Source: Salvia splendens (taxonomy: Eukaryota; Streptophyta; Magnoliopsida; Lamiales; Lamiaceae). From it: a DNA stretch of 64,000 nt. Below the pieces are notes generated by a model, which made no database searches, was not told the DNA's origin, and saw only the letters and a list, made by a program, of their open reading frames with translations. The position numbers and the translations under genes were made by a program. Below, piece after piece: positions 63,379 to 64,000 of the stretch (position 1 is the stretch's first letter; the number at the start of each line of letters is the position of its first letter). The DNA is taken from assembly GCF_004379255.2 (NCBI RefSeq), contig NC_056033.1, positions 3,638,172 to 3,702,171 on the forward strand, written 5' to 3'.

Positions 63379-64000
63379 ATGTCATACACCTACACTGACT
63401 GCGTCCATCGCCAGTTCAATAGACCGTTCCTCTCGCCACTGCCCATGCCGAGCCCACATCGTGTTGGTACCTCCAGAGCCAGAACGTGCAATTTGGATAC
63501 TCCTATCCAGACTCGCCATTGTTATATCCGCAACCTCCCGATCAACCGGATTGGCAATGTCTCCCAACGACCAACGATGTCGGCCATATGGAGCCTCTCA
63601 ACATGCCACGTGATCCAGTGACGCCGGAGTCTGAACCGAACCTATAGGTGGCTGCCTTGGCTTCACAGCTCGAGCGTTTGACTGCTACTATCAAGCAATT
63701 GACGTCTCGGATGGATGCAAACAAACGTTGCTTGGGCGATCCACACGCTGCGACACGACCTCCACCAGACCCTACAGCCAGTGTCATGTACACGGAGCCG
63801 GTATCGTGTCCCCTACCACAGATGACAGCCGCCGCCCCAGCTGATCTCCATCACGATCCATCTAGAAGCTCGCTGCCTGTTGTCGTTGCTATCCCGCCTC
63901 CACCAGCCACAATATCTCTGTCGTGCGACTCCAGTTTCGGGTATGACTCGATGGAATTAATTGTCGTTGATAATGATGAAGAGGAAGAAATTGTTATTCA
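63379..64000 (+). pseudogene. Gag region of the right-edge retrotransposon, decayed, partial
   Basis: It starts MSYTYTDCVHRQFN 45 nt after the LTR end. The frame then shifts near 63,430 into one reading QNVQFGYSYPDSPLLYPQPPDQ, and a TAG at 63,643 interrupts it (EPNL-stop-VAALASQLERLTATIKQLTS). It continues to the window end with Pro-rich and acidic stretches (NDEEEEIVI). The coiled-coil-like SQLERLTATIKQLTSRMD segment is typical of plant gypsy Gag N-terminal regions. Pol is outside the window, so the lineage is not assigned. Confidence 0.55.

Noticed and set aside
1..64000. CRISPR arrays, bacterial operons, rRNA genes or organelle DNA insertions
   Set aside because: None seen. The window is plant nuclear DNA with spliced genes and transposons.

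Overview
This is eukaryotic plant nuclear DNA: AT-rich, with spliced genes, a MIR167 hairpin, plant-type Argonaute, pentatricopeptide-repeat (PPR) and chloroplast lipase genes, and many plant transposon families (PIF/Harbinger, Stowaway, hAT, Mutator-like, chromovirus). A eudicot is likely, but I cannot place the species.

Host genes. Four are supported. (1) A MIR167 precursor on + at about 10.17-10.26 kb, with a TATA box just upstream. (2) An ARGONAUTE10/PINHEAD-like gene on - from 27,628 to 17,088. I traced 21 coding exons that join into one open frame of 979 codons, but exon 3 is interrupted. (3) A DYW-class PPR editing-factor gene on + at 50,133-51,932. (4) A class-I phospholipase A1 (DAD1-like lipase) gene on + at 54,250-55,464. 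Both (3) and (4) have single-exon coding regions.

Mobile DNA. A 5,349-bp chromovirus-type LTR retrotransposon (21,077-26,425) has identical 429-bp LTRs and a GTTTA duplication. It sits inside AGO10 coding exon 3 and breaks the gene. A 6.6-kb Mutator-like element (33,860-40,425) has 107-bp inverted repeats and a 9-bp duplication. It carries a seven-exon transposase gene with two frameshifts and a convergent second gene for a GRF-zinc-finger, coiled-coil, tail-anchored protein. It lies inside an older relative. Many PIF/Harbinger elements have 3-bp duplications (TAA, TTA or TGA). Some carry only the Myb/SANT-like ORF1 (10,486-12,575; 32,091-33,509). Others carry only transposase pieces (1,900-2,872; 6.1-7.1 kb; 45,242-46,781; 57,852-58,639). 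Several have long subterminal hairpins. Also present are hAT elements with 8-bp duplications, Stowaway-like MITEs, tRNA-derived SINE-like copies, a 1,679-bp element with about 49-bp inverted ends and an initiator-tRNA-Met primer-site match, and the 5' end of another LTR retrotransposon running off the right edge.

Layout. 1-10 kb: intergenic with MITEs and SINEs. 10-13.2 kb: MIR167 with a Harbinger ORF1 element downstream, perhaps in the intron of the primary transcript. 14.2-16.1 kb: hAT and Harbinger remnants. 17-29.2 kb: AGO10 locus. 32-40.7 kb: Harbinger ORF1 pseudogene and nested Mutator-like elements. 41-48 kb: nested Harbinger, inverted-repeat and MITE cluster. 48.9-55.5 kb: PPR and lipase genes. 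56-64 kb: repeats and a retrotransposon 5' end.

The host genes do not form a pathway cluster. The main theme is how mobile elements have rearranged this locus, especially the AGO10 interruption.
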